Of a stretch of 64,000 nucleotides of DNA, positions 25,007-38,300 are shown piece by piece. Position numbers and translations under genes: made by a program. The stretch covers positions 778,121 to 842,120 of the forward strand of contig SSNP01000005.1 of the NCBI GenBank assembly GCA_006937955.1, given 5' to 3'. A model generated the notes under the pieces. That model made no database searches. It was given only the letters and a program-made list of their open reading frames with translations, and was not told the origin of the DNA. This DNA comes from Pachypanchax playfairii. Its lineage: Eukaryota > Chordata > Actinopteri > Cyprinodontiformes > Aplocheilidae. How positions within the stretch are numbered: position 1 is the first letter of the stretch; each line of letters opens with the position of its first letter.

Positions 25007-25684
25007 AGCTCTGCGACTGCGCAGGAGGTCCGTCAAAACGCAGTTTCATTCAATACTGATAAAATCTGAGATATTTAATGATCGTTACTTTGTACACAGA
25101 TAAACTAAAAGGTAATTTATAAAATAACAATTTTTTCTTATTTGTAACGTCATTCAAATATCATCTGAGTTAATAAAATATTGTTAGATGATTTGAAATA
25201 AATGTGAAGTCATGAGTAATTAATATGAAAGTATTTCAGCCATTTTATAGTTATTATCTGTAAATTAACAGAACACATGTATTTTCTCATCTTATCGTTA
25301 ATATTCATATTTTTAAACTGATTTTTCATCAAAAGGCACAGAGGTTTGACTTTCATCTTCTTTAATGTGTTTTCTGTAAATTCTGTGAAACAATCTGAAG
25401 CAGCTGTTAAACATTTAAACTTTCAGAACTTGTTGTCATTCACGTCTTGATGTGTTTTAATCGTTTTCTCTCAGGAACCGGAGGGACAGCAGCTGTTTCC
25501 AGATGTCCTCGCAGTGGGACTACAGTACCCACAATGCACCATTCAGCCTACAGTACATTCTGCTGCTTATCCGGGGATGTCACACCGCTATTTTCTCCCC
25601 ACAGTCAGCCCACAGCTTCAGCACACTGACACGGGACTTTGGGTTTAAACAAACCAACGATACGATCCGAACCAGGGCAGGAAG
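25007..25684. promoter_or_regulatory. Divergent intergenic region tsnaxip1 / ranbp10
   Basis: The region has 684 bases between the two start codons, facing away from each other. The middle (25060-25440) is AT-rich. The tsnaxip1 end has an X-box and the ranbp10 end a ZNF143-type site, suggesting two separate start regions rather than one shared core. Confidence 0.6.
25519..25538 (+). promoter_or_regulatory. ZNF143/SBF-type element in the ranbp10 promoter
   Basis: ACTACAGTACCCACAATGCA fits the ZNF143 consensus with one or two deviations. It lies 147 bases upstream of the ranbp10 ATG. Confidence 0.6.
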
Positions 25685-28600
25685 ATGGCAGAGCTCGGTT
25701 CGGGAAGTCTGCCTTTAGGAGATCCAGCTTTTAACTACCAGGAGCAAGAACTGAACGAGCGACTGAAGCGGCTTTACCCAGCTGTGAACGAGGAAGAGAC
25801 CCCGTTACCCCGATCCTGGAGCCCCAAGGATAAATACAGCTACATCGGGCTGTCACAGAACAACCTGCGGGTCCATTACAAAGGTCAGCGAGCTGGTTCC
25901 GACACTAACACTGGGCTCGGTTCTAATCGGTCACTGTTGTTGCGGAGGGGGCTCACACACGCACGCGCGCGCGCACACACACACAGTATGCGATTATGTT
26001 GACTGTGTGTATATGTGTGTGTGCGCGCGTGCGTGTGTAGCCTCTCTTGTCCTTGCTTTGTTTCACAGATGAGCAGAGGAATGTCCAAATGTCCAAACGG
26101 GTGACAGCGAACTCGCTAACCCCGACAGTCCGTCTCATTACAACAAGCTCAAATCCTCCTTTAATAGCGCGTCGCTGTTTGTTTATTTACCCTTGTTGTG
26201 TATGTTTGTTTGCTGGAAAGTGCCAGTCGTTTGTCACACTGAGGCAGCAGCAGAGAAATAAACAGCAGCTCGACAACATGCAGCACTTTACTAGCCATGT
26301 AGCTAACACGGCTAGCTAAAGCTACAAGATGGATACGAGCCAAACTTACAGCCAGACTCCAACAACAGCGCAGGTCCGAGTTCTAGTACTGCTCACTTCC
26401 AATAAATACTACATAAACTGCATAGCTGGGTTTTCTCGCGTGATTTGGGAGGCTGATCCAGAAATCCCCTTCAGACCAGAATCAAGCGGCCCATTCAGGT
26501 CTGAGAGCAGAACAACAGCCACAGGTTTCCAGCTGTGACACAGCTGCTCACGTCAAGACAAACGCACCGATCGGGTCATTCATGTGGACGGTTCGAACAG
26601 TAACACTCGTTCAAGGCCTTCAAATACCTGTACTGTCTGAAACCAGGTGATGTCTGTGTTTAGGCCTGGATCAGATCATCCAGTCAGGCCTGAATCAGAA
26701 CTGAGACTCAGATCATCCAGTCAGACCTGGATCAGAACTGAGACTCAGATCATCCAGACTCGGATCCTCCAGTCAGACCTGGATCAGAACTGAGACTAAG
26801 ATCTTCCAGTCAGACCTGGATCAGAACTGAGACTCAGATCATCCAGTCAGACCTGGATCAGAACTGAGACTCAGATCATCCAGTCAGACCTGGATCAGAA
26901 CTGAGACTCAGATCATCCAGACTCGGATCCTCCAGTCAGACCTGGATCAGAACTGAGACTAGGATCTTCCAGTCAGACCTGGATCAGAACTGAGACTCAG
27001 ATCATCCAGTCAGACCTGGATCAGAACTGAGACTCAGATCATCCAGACTCGGATCCTCCAGTCAGACCTGGATCAGAACTGAGACTAGGATCTTCCAGTC
27101 AGACCTGGATCAGAACTGAGACTCAGATCATCCAGTCAGACCTGGATCAGAACTGAGACTCAGATCATCCAGACTCGGATCCTCCAGTCAGACCTGGATC
27201 AGAACTGAGACTAGGATCTTCCAGTCAGACCTGGATCAGAACTGAGACTCAGATCATCCAGTCAGACCTGGATCAGAACTGAGACTAGGATCTTCCAGTC
27301 AGACCTGGATCAGAACTGAGACTCAGATCATCCAGTCAGACCTGGATCAGAACTGAGACTCAGATCATCCAGACTCGGATCCTCCAGTCAGACCTGGATC
27401 AGAACTGAGACTAGGATCTTCCAGTCAGACCTGGATCAGAACTGAGACTCGGATCCTCCAGTCAGACCTGGATCAGAACTGAGACTTGGATCTTTTGTTG
27501 TCTCATGTTAGTTTCATATAACAGATGAAACATTCTTGGATAAATTTAAAGTAAAACGTGAAACACGTCAAGGATTAAATATAAAATAACAAACACATTC
27601 ACATTTCTGGATTTTCAGTGTTTATAAACTCTGGTCTAATTTATAGAGGAACGTGTAACAGATTATTTCTGATATTTTGATAAATCCTAATTTTTAATAA
27701 ATTACTGCATTAATTTTGATATTTTCTTCCCAAAAACTAACTGCGACACACGTCCGACCTCAGGATATCAGGAACATTGAAGACCTACAGTCGGGATCAT
27801 TGATGAGTGAATTAAAGAAACAGAATAATTGTAGACATTACTGGGTAAATGTAAATATTTATTTGTTTTTCCTTGATGCTCGTTGCATCCATTGCAGATG
27901 TTTAGAGGATGTTTAGCTCTTTTTAAGGCTTCTGTGGAAAATATCTGCTCAACAGTCAAAGTATTTATTTAATTAAGAATTTCTCAAGCAGATGGCCTGA
28001 TACAACCCACTGATCATTTAATGAATAATTGATCAACCCACTGCTGAACTGATACAAGCCTGCATTTAACTTGTTTGTGGTGTTAATGCATTTAAAAAAT
28101 ATTGTTTATACTTAATTATGTTTAAAATGGGATGGAATACAGAAACATCTCTGGTGTCACAGGTGATGCTCTGACACAATCTACCTGCAGGTAGATCCCG
28201 CGGTCACGTCACACATGTTGGACATTGTCTATTAAGAGTGAAGAGATTAAGTGACTCTGCACATTTGTTAAGAGCTGACACATAAATCGGTCGTTTCTGG
28301 AGCGTGCAGGATATATTTTCTCTGCTCGGTTCCTCCAGCTCCTGCTCTGTTACCTCACCCATGTGGTTTGGATGCTATTTTGACCAGTGTGCCAATTTTC
28401 TCTGTTCAAGGCCACACAGTCTCTACCTAAACCGAAGTGTCACAGTCAAACAGATTCATCCTCTCTGTCTCTGCAGCAACACGCAGTTACAGTCAGAATG
28501 TAAATCCTCTTGTCAGTTTTAAGACTCATAGTAATAATAAAACATTTGTTCTCACCGGGTCTTAAATCAGAAGTTTGTGGAAAGTAAATTCAACATTACG

Positions 28601-31600
28601 GAACATGAAGTAGCAGCCAGATGCTGATGCCTCTATAAGAGTTCAGTCAGTTTGCTGTCTGGAGCATACAGGTGTGTGTTAACACCAAGGAGCAACAGGA
28701 ATGATCTGAGAGGAGCAACATTCATCTGGGAAAGGTTAAAGGTCATCTCCAAACTGTTTAATGTCCGTCGTCCTACAGAAAGAAAGATTATCCAAAAGTG
28801 GAAGATGTTAAAGACAGCTGAACCCAGGAGTAAACATCCCTGCAGGGTCAAAGGTCAAACTCTACATGACTCAGAGAAAAGATGAAAACCCAAGAACTCC
28901 AGCTCGGGTTCTGTAGACTTCAGTTAGCAGGTTAAAGTTCATGACAGGACGTTGACTGAAAATGATTGAACTAGTTTAGCTTGTTTGGATGAGTCACATG
29001 TTACCTGAGAAGGTCACATGACAACCTGCTTTATGTTTTTAAATTTTCATCTGAATAAACCACAAAACTCCTGGAACATCTGCTGGACAGATGAGACCAA
29101 ACTACAGATGTTTACCCATAATGCACAGCAGCATGTTTCAGAACAGACTGCTCATCCCAGCTGTCGGCACGGTGGCGGAGGGCTGATGGTCTGGGCTTCT
29201 TCTGCAGCCACAGAACCTGAACACAGTCATTAATTTGACCTCTGACCTCTGCATACCGACGTGTTACTGAACACGAGTCCATCTGTCTAACAGCTGAAGC
29301 TCAGACCAAACTGGGTCAGGAACCAGAACCATGATCTAAACACGGCAGCTGATCTACAGTAGACCTGAACCTGACTGAGAAGCTGGAGGACCTTCAGAGA
29401 CCTGAACCTGACTGAGAAGCTGGAGGACCTTCAGAGACCTGAACCTGACTGAGATGCTGGTGGACCTTCAGAGATCTGGACCTGACTGATATGCTGGTGG
29501 ACCTTCAGAGACCTGAACCTGACTGAGATGCTGGTGGACCTTCAGAGACCTAAACCTGATTGCTGATGTTGGTTCTGAACCAGATTTTGGGGTGCACTAA
29601 CTTTTACTCACAGCTTCTGTATTTCTGTTTTTACTGAAACATTAGAATATTTAAATGAATGTGACACTTTGGATTGTGCTTGTCAGCTGATTATAAGACA
29701 CAGACTGGACTCTGGATCAGGGTCTTGGACTCTGGATCAGGGTCTCGGACTCTGGATCAGGGTCTTGGACTCTGGATCAGGGTCTTGGACTCTGGATCAG
29801 AACGTGCCATGACATGGGTTCTGCTCCTGTAGGTTCTGTGGGTTCTGCTCCTGTAGGTTCTGCTCCTGTAGTTTCTGCTCCTGTGGGTTCTGCTCCTGTA
29901 GTTTCTGCTCCTGTGGGTTCTGGTCCTGTGGGTTCTGCTCCTGGTTCCTTCAGTGGATGTTGTTTCCTGTTTGTTTCTCTTGTTGTGTGAGAACGTTGTT
30001 TTCTACAGAACCACAGCTGAATGTTCCGTGGAGAAACGATGTCACGACTCGGGCTGAACCAGAAGTTTCCTGAACATCATGTTTCTGAGCACAGAGACTC
30101 ACATGTACTAAAAAATACTACACACACACGGAACCATTCTATATGTGGTTCTGTTCTATCTGCGGTTCTGTTCTATATGTGGTTCTGTTCTATCTGCGGT
30201 TCTGTTCTGTAAGTGGTTCAGTTCTGATAAGGAGTCTGGATCCAACAACCTGCCGGGTCGTGTGAGACTGTTTCTGTGTGATTTGGGTTCAGACTGTGAC
30301 GTGGTTCCTGGTTCTGGTCCAACATGTCAGTGTTTCTAACTCCTTCTAATGGCTGAAATGTCTCGGTCCGAGATGAAAGAACCGGTCCAGATCTTTGATT
30401 AACAGAAAGACTGAAAACTCTTCTGATCTTATTCTGTTTGATTAATTTGTGCAAACAGATATAAAATGTTCTGTAGAACCTGTTGGTTCCTGACCCGCAG
30501 CAGCATGTTGAAACAAGAGCTGACACACTGTAACGACCTGCTGCGATCAGTCTGGACTGGAAGAATCTGGTACCAGCAGCAGTAAAACAACCGACACCAA
30601 ACTGCAGCTACTTTCTGTCTTTGTAACTTAGTATCATGTAAAGACCAGCTGATGGTCTACAGAGCTCTTTGCTACATGCGTGTTTGATACAGTATGTTCA
30701 TGTGTTTTAAATGATGATGATTAGAACCCGTCATGTGTGTGAGAGGTCCGATTCAGTCTCCAGGTTCCTGTCTGGCCTCCAAATTCTTCTTTCATCAACC
30801 TTTTGATAAACCAGATGTTCTCCAGGAGCTCTGAGTTCCTCATTGGTTAGTAAGATCAAACATTTACAGTTTTAGACTTATTCTGGTCTAAAATACAACT
30901 AAAATAACAATCAGTTTAATTTCTGCAACTTAATTTTCTAATTTATTACAGGAGTTCAGCCCAAATCCACCGGGTCATTTCCTTCATCCAACATGAAAGT
31001 CTGACCCTCATTAAAACAGTCAACAATAAAAAGCTGTATCTGATCTAGATCTCTACCCAGATACATGGAACCCTCAGCCGAGGACACGAGGACTGGATCA
31101 GTCTGCGTTTAAACTTTAACCTTTAGCAGTTTATCATCTTCTGAGAAACTCAGAGTTCCAAGAATAAACAACGTTTTGGTCCTGAAATACTCGGATGGAT
31201 GTTTTAAATGAACTTTCCTTCTTTTAAATCAACTGTATTATTCAAAAATTCTAACTTACTCAAATTGAATAAATATTTTAAGATGTAACTTCCAGAAGAC
31301 GTCCAGTGGAGTTTTTAAATCTACATCCAGATGTTTCCAGCTGTTCTACTGAAGCCACTTTTCATTCACCCAAACAAACTGTTTGTCTGGTTGTAATTAA
31401 CTCTAACTTTATTTTTGTGTTGTGTTGGATTTTGGGTGGGAGACGGTGAACAGATATGAGACATGTCCTCTCATGTCCTGTATCATTTAGCTGTCCAGAT
31501 GTCAGTAGACTTCAGCTGAATAAAAGCAGCTTGTCTTTGGCACCAACATGGAGATCAGCTGAGACTCTGGATGTGGACTTGTTGTACAGTATGTTCTGAT

Positions 31601-32302
31601 CTCTTCTGACATGTTTATCCTGAAACTCTTTGTTACTATCAGTCTGAACTCTCGTGTTGTTGAACACGTCAAAGTGAAAACGTTTCCTGACAAAAGCCAA
31701 ATTTCAGAAGACTGATGAAACAAAGTGTGAAACAAACTTTCATCATCTGACTGTCAAGTTTATGGTGTAACTCTTCACCTGATACCTGTGTAGGTAGCAG
31801 AGTAACGAGAACAGGAAACACTGTTCTAAAGAAACTCGTCCTGCGTTTGGCATCAGGACCAGAGAAACCTGTTCTAGAACAACGTATCTCATTAACCTGG
31901 ATGTGTTCTGCCATCATAATTAACATTCCTAGTAAATATTCAGTCTCATGTTGGATATTTTCTTGTCAAACTGGAGACAACATCACATGTTTACCTCCTG
32001 TAATCTATCAGAGTACCCGGAGCTGCAGCTCAGCCGGCTTCAGGAACCCAAAGTGTGTTCTGCTTGTATGGTACCACCTGGTGACCAGAACCTCTTACTC
32101 TCTGGTTCTGTTTGATTTATACATGAATGAATTTGTTTATAGGCTGAGAAATATTAAAACTGTTAAAGAAAACAGTGGAGCAGTTATAGTTTTATTTTAT
32201 TTTTAGCTCTTGTATTTGATTTAATTTAATTTAATTTAATTTAATTTAATTTAATTTAATTTAATTTAATTTAATTTAATTTAATTTAATTTAATTTAAT
32301 TT

Positions 32303-32336
<34 letters not shown>

Positions 32337-35300
32337 TTATTTTATTTTATTTTATTTTATTTTATTTTATTTTATTTTATTTTATTTTATTTTATTTTAT
32401 TTTATTTTTAGCTGTTATATTTTGTCAACTTCATCCAAAGTTGGTTTCTTGTGTAATAATACAGCCGTTTCCTGTGAGTTGTTGTTGTTCGGAACCTCCT
32501 GCAGCTTACGGTTGTTCTGTTGACGACCCGGTGGACGACCTGGTTCTGTTGGTTCTGTTGGGTTTGCTCTTATTGAACTGATAGATTTTGTACTTTCACC
32601 CTTCTAGTGGACGCAGGACGAGCCCGGTTGGGTCTCGTGATAATGTTGGTTAAAAACAGCAGGAACATTTTGACCCTTGATTAGTGAAGAAGTGTGACAT
32701 CACATTAAGGATTGTGTCACTTCCTGTGCTTTTTGTTATAAATATTCTCCAGATTAATGTGGTTTATTGTTGGTTTTGATTAGGAGCTGATTCCAGTTTT
32801 TAATCTGATGTTAAAATGCTGAATCAGAGATTTAACTCTCTGTAATAGGGAGACGTGTTTCTTTCTAAAAATAGGCCATGAGTAGTGCTGCAAATATAGG
32901 CTGAAACAATCATCACACAACAGGCGCATGTCTGGACATGCCTGCGTCATGTTTAGACATGTTGGGTCACACAGAGATTTATTCATCTAGTAATTTAGTA
33001 ATCTGGTTCCTTTAAATATTTTAGCCTTTTTCTTTGTTTACATGCATTTATCAGCTAACAAACATGGTTTGTGTGTAATAAAAGTCAGTATTTTACTCTG
33101 TTTACAGTGTGATAAGTTCATGAACTGAGACGTTCCTGTCAGCCTAAAGGTCACAGAGATCTGTCCAACATTTGTTCTGAAGGAGGAACGTTAGTTCTGG
33201 TTTATATAAAATGATGTTTTTTAGTTACTGTCTTTCCTGTTTGGTTGAACTGAAGCTCAGCTACGTTGATGGCAGACGTCCTGAAGGTGTCTGCTAACAG
33301 CCAGCTGCTTCGTTTAAGGTTACGCCTATCTGCATTTTCTACGAGCTCACAGCCACTTGTTATGTATCACGACAGGTGAGCATGATTGCATGAAGCAGAA
33401 AGAGATGCACATGCTTACTGTAGAGGCGAGAAGGCTGTTATACAACACTCCTCTGAACACAACAGTCTCTCTCGTAACCCCGGGGATTGCATAAGCACCC
33501 ATCTGAATATAGTGACAGACTGTAAACATCCAGACACAACATGAACCTGTTGTTTAAACTCTTATTACTGACCATATGTAGATTCACTTGTAGTCTACTT
33601 GGTGGAAAGTCAGTCATCAGTGATGGAAATCTGCTTTAGAGCATCAAGACAGATTGAAATGTGAACACCTGATATGTCTATATAATATAATGAAATAGCT
33701 GGTATTTAATGAATGTGTTTTATGTGCATATTGTATATTTTTGCAGGTCATGGGAAGAACCATAAAGATGCAGCCTCGGTGCGAGCCACACACCCGATCC
33801 CCGCTGCGTGTGGAATCTACTACTTTGAAGTGAAGATTGTCAGTAAAGGTCGAGACGGGTAAGTAGAAACACCTTTACCTACAAACTGCATCTGTTAACA
33901 TCTGTCTGGTAACATTCAGTTCATCTCAACAGTCTGTTGTGACTGCTGGTTTAATAACATGTTGGAGTTATTAAAACTAAAACCCAGACCCTGCAGAAGG
34001 TCTAAACAAGACCAGAACTGGAATCCAAACTGGGTCAACAGGAGAAACGGGAGGATCTGCGGAGCTTTATTTTCTGTGGGAGTGATTACCTGCATCAGGA
34101 CAGGTGTGATCAATAACAGCCTGCACTACAAAGCAGGTTATCTGCAGGTGATCTGGTTTAACTAATCCAAACTATGAAACTCAGACTCTGCTGTCCTACG
34201 CTGGTTGACTCAGTAAGTCAAACCAGGATTTCTAACTGTGTGTTACATGAACAATAACAGCGATGTCTCAGGAATAAAATTCACTAAGACCTGATAAAGA
34301 CGTTGTGTGTAGATTTAAATCATGTTTAAAGTTTAACTGGGATGTTCAGACTGAAACCTGATGAGTTTCAAATATCCACTTAATTAATCTAGTAATTAAC
34401 ATAATGACAGTGTTTGAAGTGAGTCACTACACTATTAATACCAACAGTCAGTCAGGTTTGTTTAAACTCACTGCTGCTGTAAAGCTTCACTTCCTGTCTA
34501 ATAACTGGATTCTAGATTCATTGTTGTTGCTCTGGTGTCTGTAACCAGCTGTTTACCAGCTGCAGAACTACGTCTCTCACTTTGAAGTCAGTCTAAAGCT
34601 GAAGAAGAAACCTCCCATACGTTTACAGTTGTGTTGTCTTTGGGCTGTTTCTGAGTCTATAGGAGCGTTCCAACCCCAGTGTTGGCAGATTTAGCTGTAA
34701 TCCCTTCCTCGTCCAGCCTGAGAGGCAAAATCTGACATTTGGATTTCCATGTAAATTGAAAATCAAAAGCTTCCTCATAGCTGCATTAGAATCCTCATAA
34801 TGTGACATTTGACCCAGTTTTTTATAGAAAAGGTTTAACTGGATTTTCATCGCCGCTTGATGGAACTTTATTTTTACTGAGTAACTCGTATCTGAGTCAG
34901 CTGGTGAAGAGATGAAAAACAAACCAGTTAGGAACGGAAGAGTTTGGATTGTTAAACGTGAAGCAGAACTTACTGACTTGTTTCTTTCTGTATATTACCA
35001 GTTCATAGAAAATATGGACTCAGTTTAAATTAGATGGAAGCAACAAAAGACCTGGAACAGGGTGATGTTTTCTTGTAGCATCTCCTCTTCTTCTAACATC
35101 TGTCTGTAAACATCTGGATGTGAGGAGACCAGCTGCTGGAGGTTTAGGAGAGGAACGTGGTCCCGTTCTGGTCTGATACAGGATTCTAGCTGCTCATCAG
35201 TCCTGGTCTCTGTGGTTTCACGATGCTCCAGATGTTTTCTGTTGGTGAAACATCTGGACTGCAGGCAGGTCAGTTCAGCATCATGATGTCCACGGTCTCC

Positions 35301-38300
35301 TAAAACAACTTCACATCTGGATCCAATCTGATCCTAGAACAGTTTCCGCTGCAGCTGCCCATCTTTCTCTTTACTCAGTCAGAGCTGCTGCAAGTTGACT
35401 TCAGTAAATGTTCCTCCGGTTCATTCTGAATTATACCAGATTATTTTTAAACTTTATTAAACATGTTGCTGAGTTCATATTTTCTATGAAACAGTAAAAT
35501 ATTCTTGTTTCAACATCTGATATGTTGTTTATGTTTTATAAGGAACCAAATCTTTCTCTGGTTTATGAGATTTACTCATCACTGTATTCTGTTTTACATT
35601 TTACACTGAGTCCCAGCGGTTTAGGAACGGTGGTTGTGTATATCATGTTCTCTGTTTGTATTTATATTTATTATATTATATTTATTATGATAAACTGTAA
35701 AATAAAACCAAACCCAGCCGCTCTTCTTCTTCTCTTCCAGTCAGCAGCATTAACAGCATCATGTTGAGCTGCAGGGAAATATATTATTCAACATTATTGA
35801 TTTTTTTTAATTGTACCTGTAATCGCTGTTATTTTAGTAATCAGGACAGGAACTCTGCTTTAGTGATTGAGTATTTTTTACCTGTTGGACGACTTGTTAA
35901 ACTTTATAAAACTGTATAATTTTATTTGTTGAAGTAGTTTCTTATCATCATCTTTATTTGGGAGGAGTCAGTTACATTTGTTCAGTTAAAGTCACTTTAG
36001 TTATCTTTAACTTTTTGAATCTGTCTCCTGCATCATGTGTAAATATATTTTTATTGTAAATATTGAGCTTGAAGTCGTCAGATAAGATGGAAGATCCTCC
36101 ACAGAGAGTTCAGCCTCTGACTCCAGACCTGTTCTGTTCTCTGTGGTTTGATTGAGGAGCAGCAGACTTGTGAATCATGTCACTGATGCAGCTCAGAGCT
36201 GATATTTACTGCAGGAATGTGAGTGCTGACCCCTGCGTGTGCCAGGAGACCCTGTTCACCACTCAATAAAGAGGTTTCTGTTGTCTTTGCTGTGAGAACA
36301 GCAGCAGCTCATCTTCATGTGACGGTTTAAAAACGTCTCTGCTGACCTCTGAGCTTCTGTAACTGCTGCCACTTTGATGTTTGTTCTCGCCCTCGGAGGC
36401 AGTTCACTCAGCAGAGATATGACGAGTTCAAAGACATCAAGTTATTTCTGCCTCACACTCATCAAAATACATGTTGTATCTGAATCTAAGCTGCTGATCT
36501 GAGTGTTTTAAACGAGGATTTCATCAGTAATTCTATTTGTGTTGCTGTGTGCAGGTACATGGGCATCGGCCTGTCGGCTCAGGGAGTCAACATGAACAGA
36601 CTGCCTGGTGAGTAACGTGTGAATGATGAAACAAGCTGAAGGCTGATGGACAATGAGACGTTTGTCTGGATCTGAAATCCTTTAGACTGTTACAGAGAGT
36701 GACTGAGCCAATCAGCAACATGAAGGTTACTCAACATAAGCAGAGTAAAGTTTTTTACAGTGTCATTGTCTAGCAGTACCAGCGGCTCACTGGACCAGAG
36801 CCAGAGTTTCAGACACTTTGGCAGGCCGGCAAGAAAAACATCCTTCTCTTTTGTTCCTGCTGGCTGCTCTCAGGACAACGTGAGCAGCGCAGTTAAGAAG
36901 AGAGGCTGTCCAAAAACCCCCAAGTCTTCTAATTACTCCCTGGCTGATGGTTCAAATCCTGTTACCTCCTCTGCTCAGATGCTACGCTAACTGTTTACTT
37001 TAGTCTGTAGTTCACCCAGTAAGGAGGTCTACATCATCGTCTCAGGCTGGGAAAGTCTCCACTGATTGTCCTTCAGACGCTTGATGTTTTTAGAACTGGA
37101 GCTACAGATTATATGAAACATAAAACCGTATGATAGAAGATAAAGACAGTGAAGAAGAGACAGAAAGGTCAACATGTAGGAGATGTGGGGGGGATAAAAG
37201 GTCATGTGATGGATGGAGCAGTTTCCAGCTGCAGAAGGGACATGTGGGGACATGTTGGGACATGTTGGGACATGAGGACTCTTCTGGATCTGTGATGTGG
37301 ACTCATGGTGCAGCTTCAGTGTCTGAGCTTCAGCATCATCAAGCAGTATAAATAAATACTGCATGAGTGTGTTACTTATTACACAAACACACACGGCCTC
37401 GTGTGAACGGGTCAGCGGTCTCTGATGACACACATGGAAATCATTTAGCCACCAATAGCCTGACTGAAGCCCCGCCCAGCTGATCGCTGCTCTCCTCTGC
37501 TTTGACCAATCCCGTCTTTGGGGTTTCCGAGCCCCGTCCGGGCCTTTTGACCTGCATATCGACGATCAGTGTAGTGTCAGAGCTTTGAGGTCGCTGCAGA
37601 CAGCAGGAAAATCCAATTCAACACAAAGATCCTTCATCCCTTCACCAGTCACATATTTCTGTCAGAGGGGAGGGAGAGCAGACGTCTCCAGACCGGGTCA
37701 CACGTTAGTTCTGAAAATATTTCAGCTCTCTCCACCACAGATGGTCCGTGGCCTCGGTAGACAGATTACTGTTGATTACCCTAACGCTGCCTCGCTCACT
37801 GCGTTGATGTGCCGCCATGTGTTTGTCCCAAACTCTGCGGATTTATGTGTGTCCTGGTCTGACTGATTGCATTTCCGAGTGTGTGTCCATCATCTGTGCA
37901 TCTGTCTGTGCTTTCTCTGCAGTGTGCTTGTGAAGGTTATAATCTGCTGTTTCTACTCTCACTGTAACTTAATGGTCATTTTGGAAGCTCCAGTTTATCA
38001 AGCTTTATGCAGAGATGACCAAATAAAACCCTGAACAGAGCCAGCTCTTCTCCTCTTACTTCCTGTTTCCTTTTCTCTTTATTTCATCTCATTTATATTA
38101 TTACAGCTGGATGTGAAAGTCTCTCCATCTGTTCCACCTTTGCTGCTGACATTCTCTTCTTTATTCCTATAATTTCTGTTTTTTCTACAATATTTATCTC
38201 CTGGAAACTGTTGCACAAATGATCCAATCTGATATTTAAAAGATAAAAACCGTGGATAGATGTGTGAAAGTCTTAAAGAGACATAAAACCTTTAAAAAGC

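Noticed and set aside
33300..33540. GC-richer block possibly from a transposon
   Set aside because: It contains no transposase, terminal repeat or known tail that I can identify.
36760..36990. 76-codon ORF in ranbp10 intron 3
   Set aside because: No family resemblance; flanking splice signals do not give a compatible phase that I could find.
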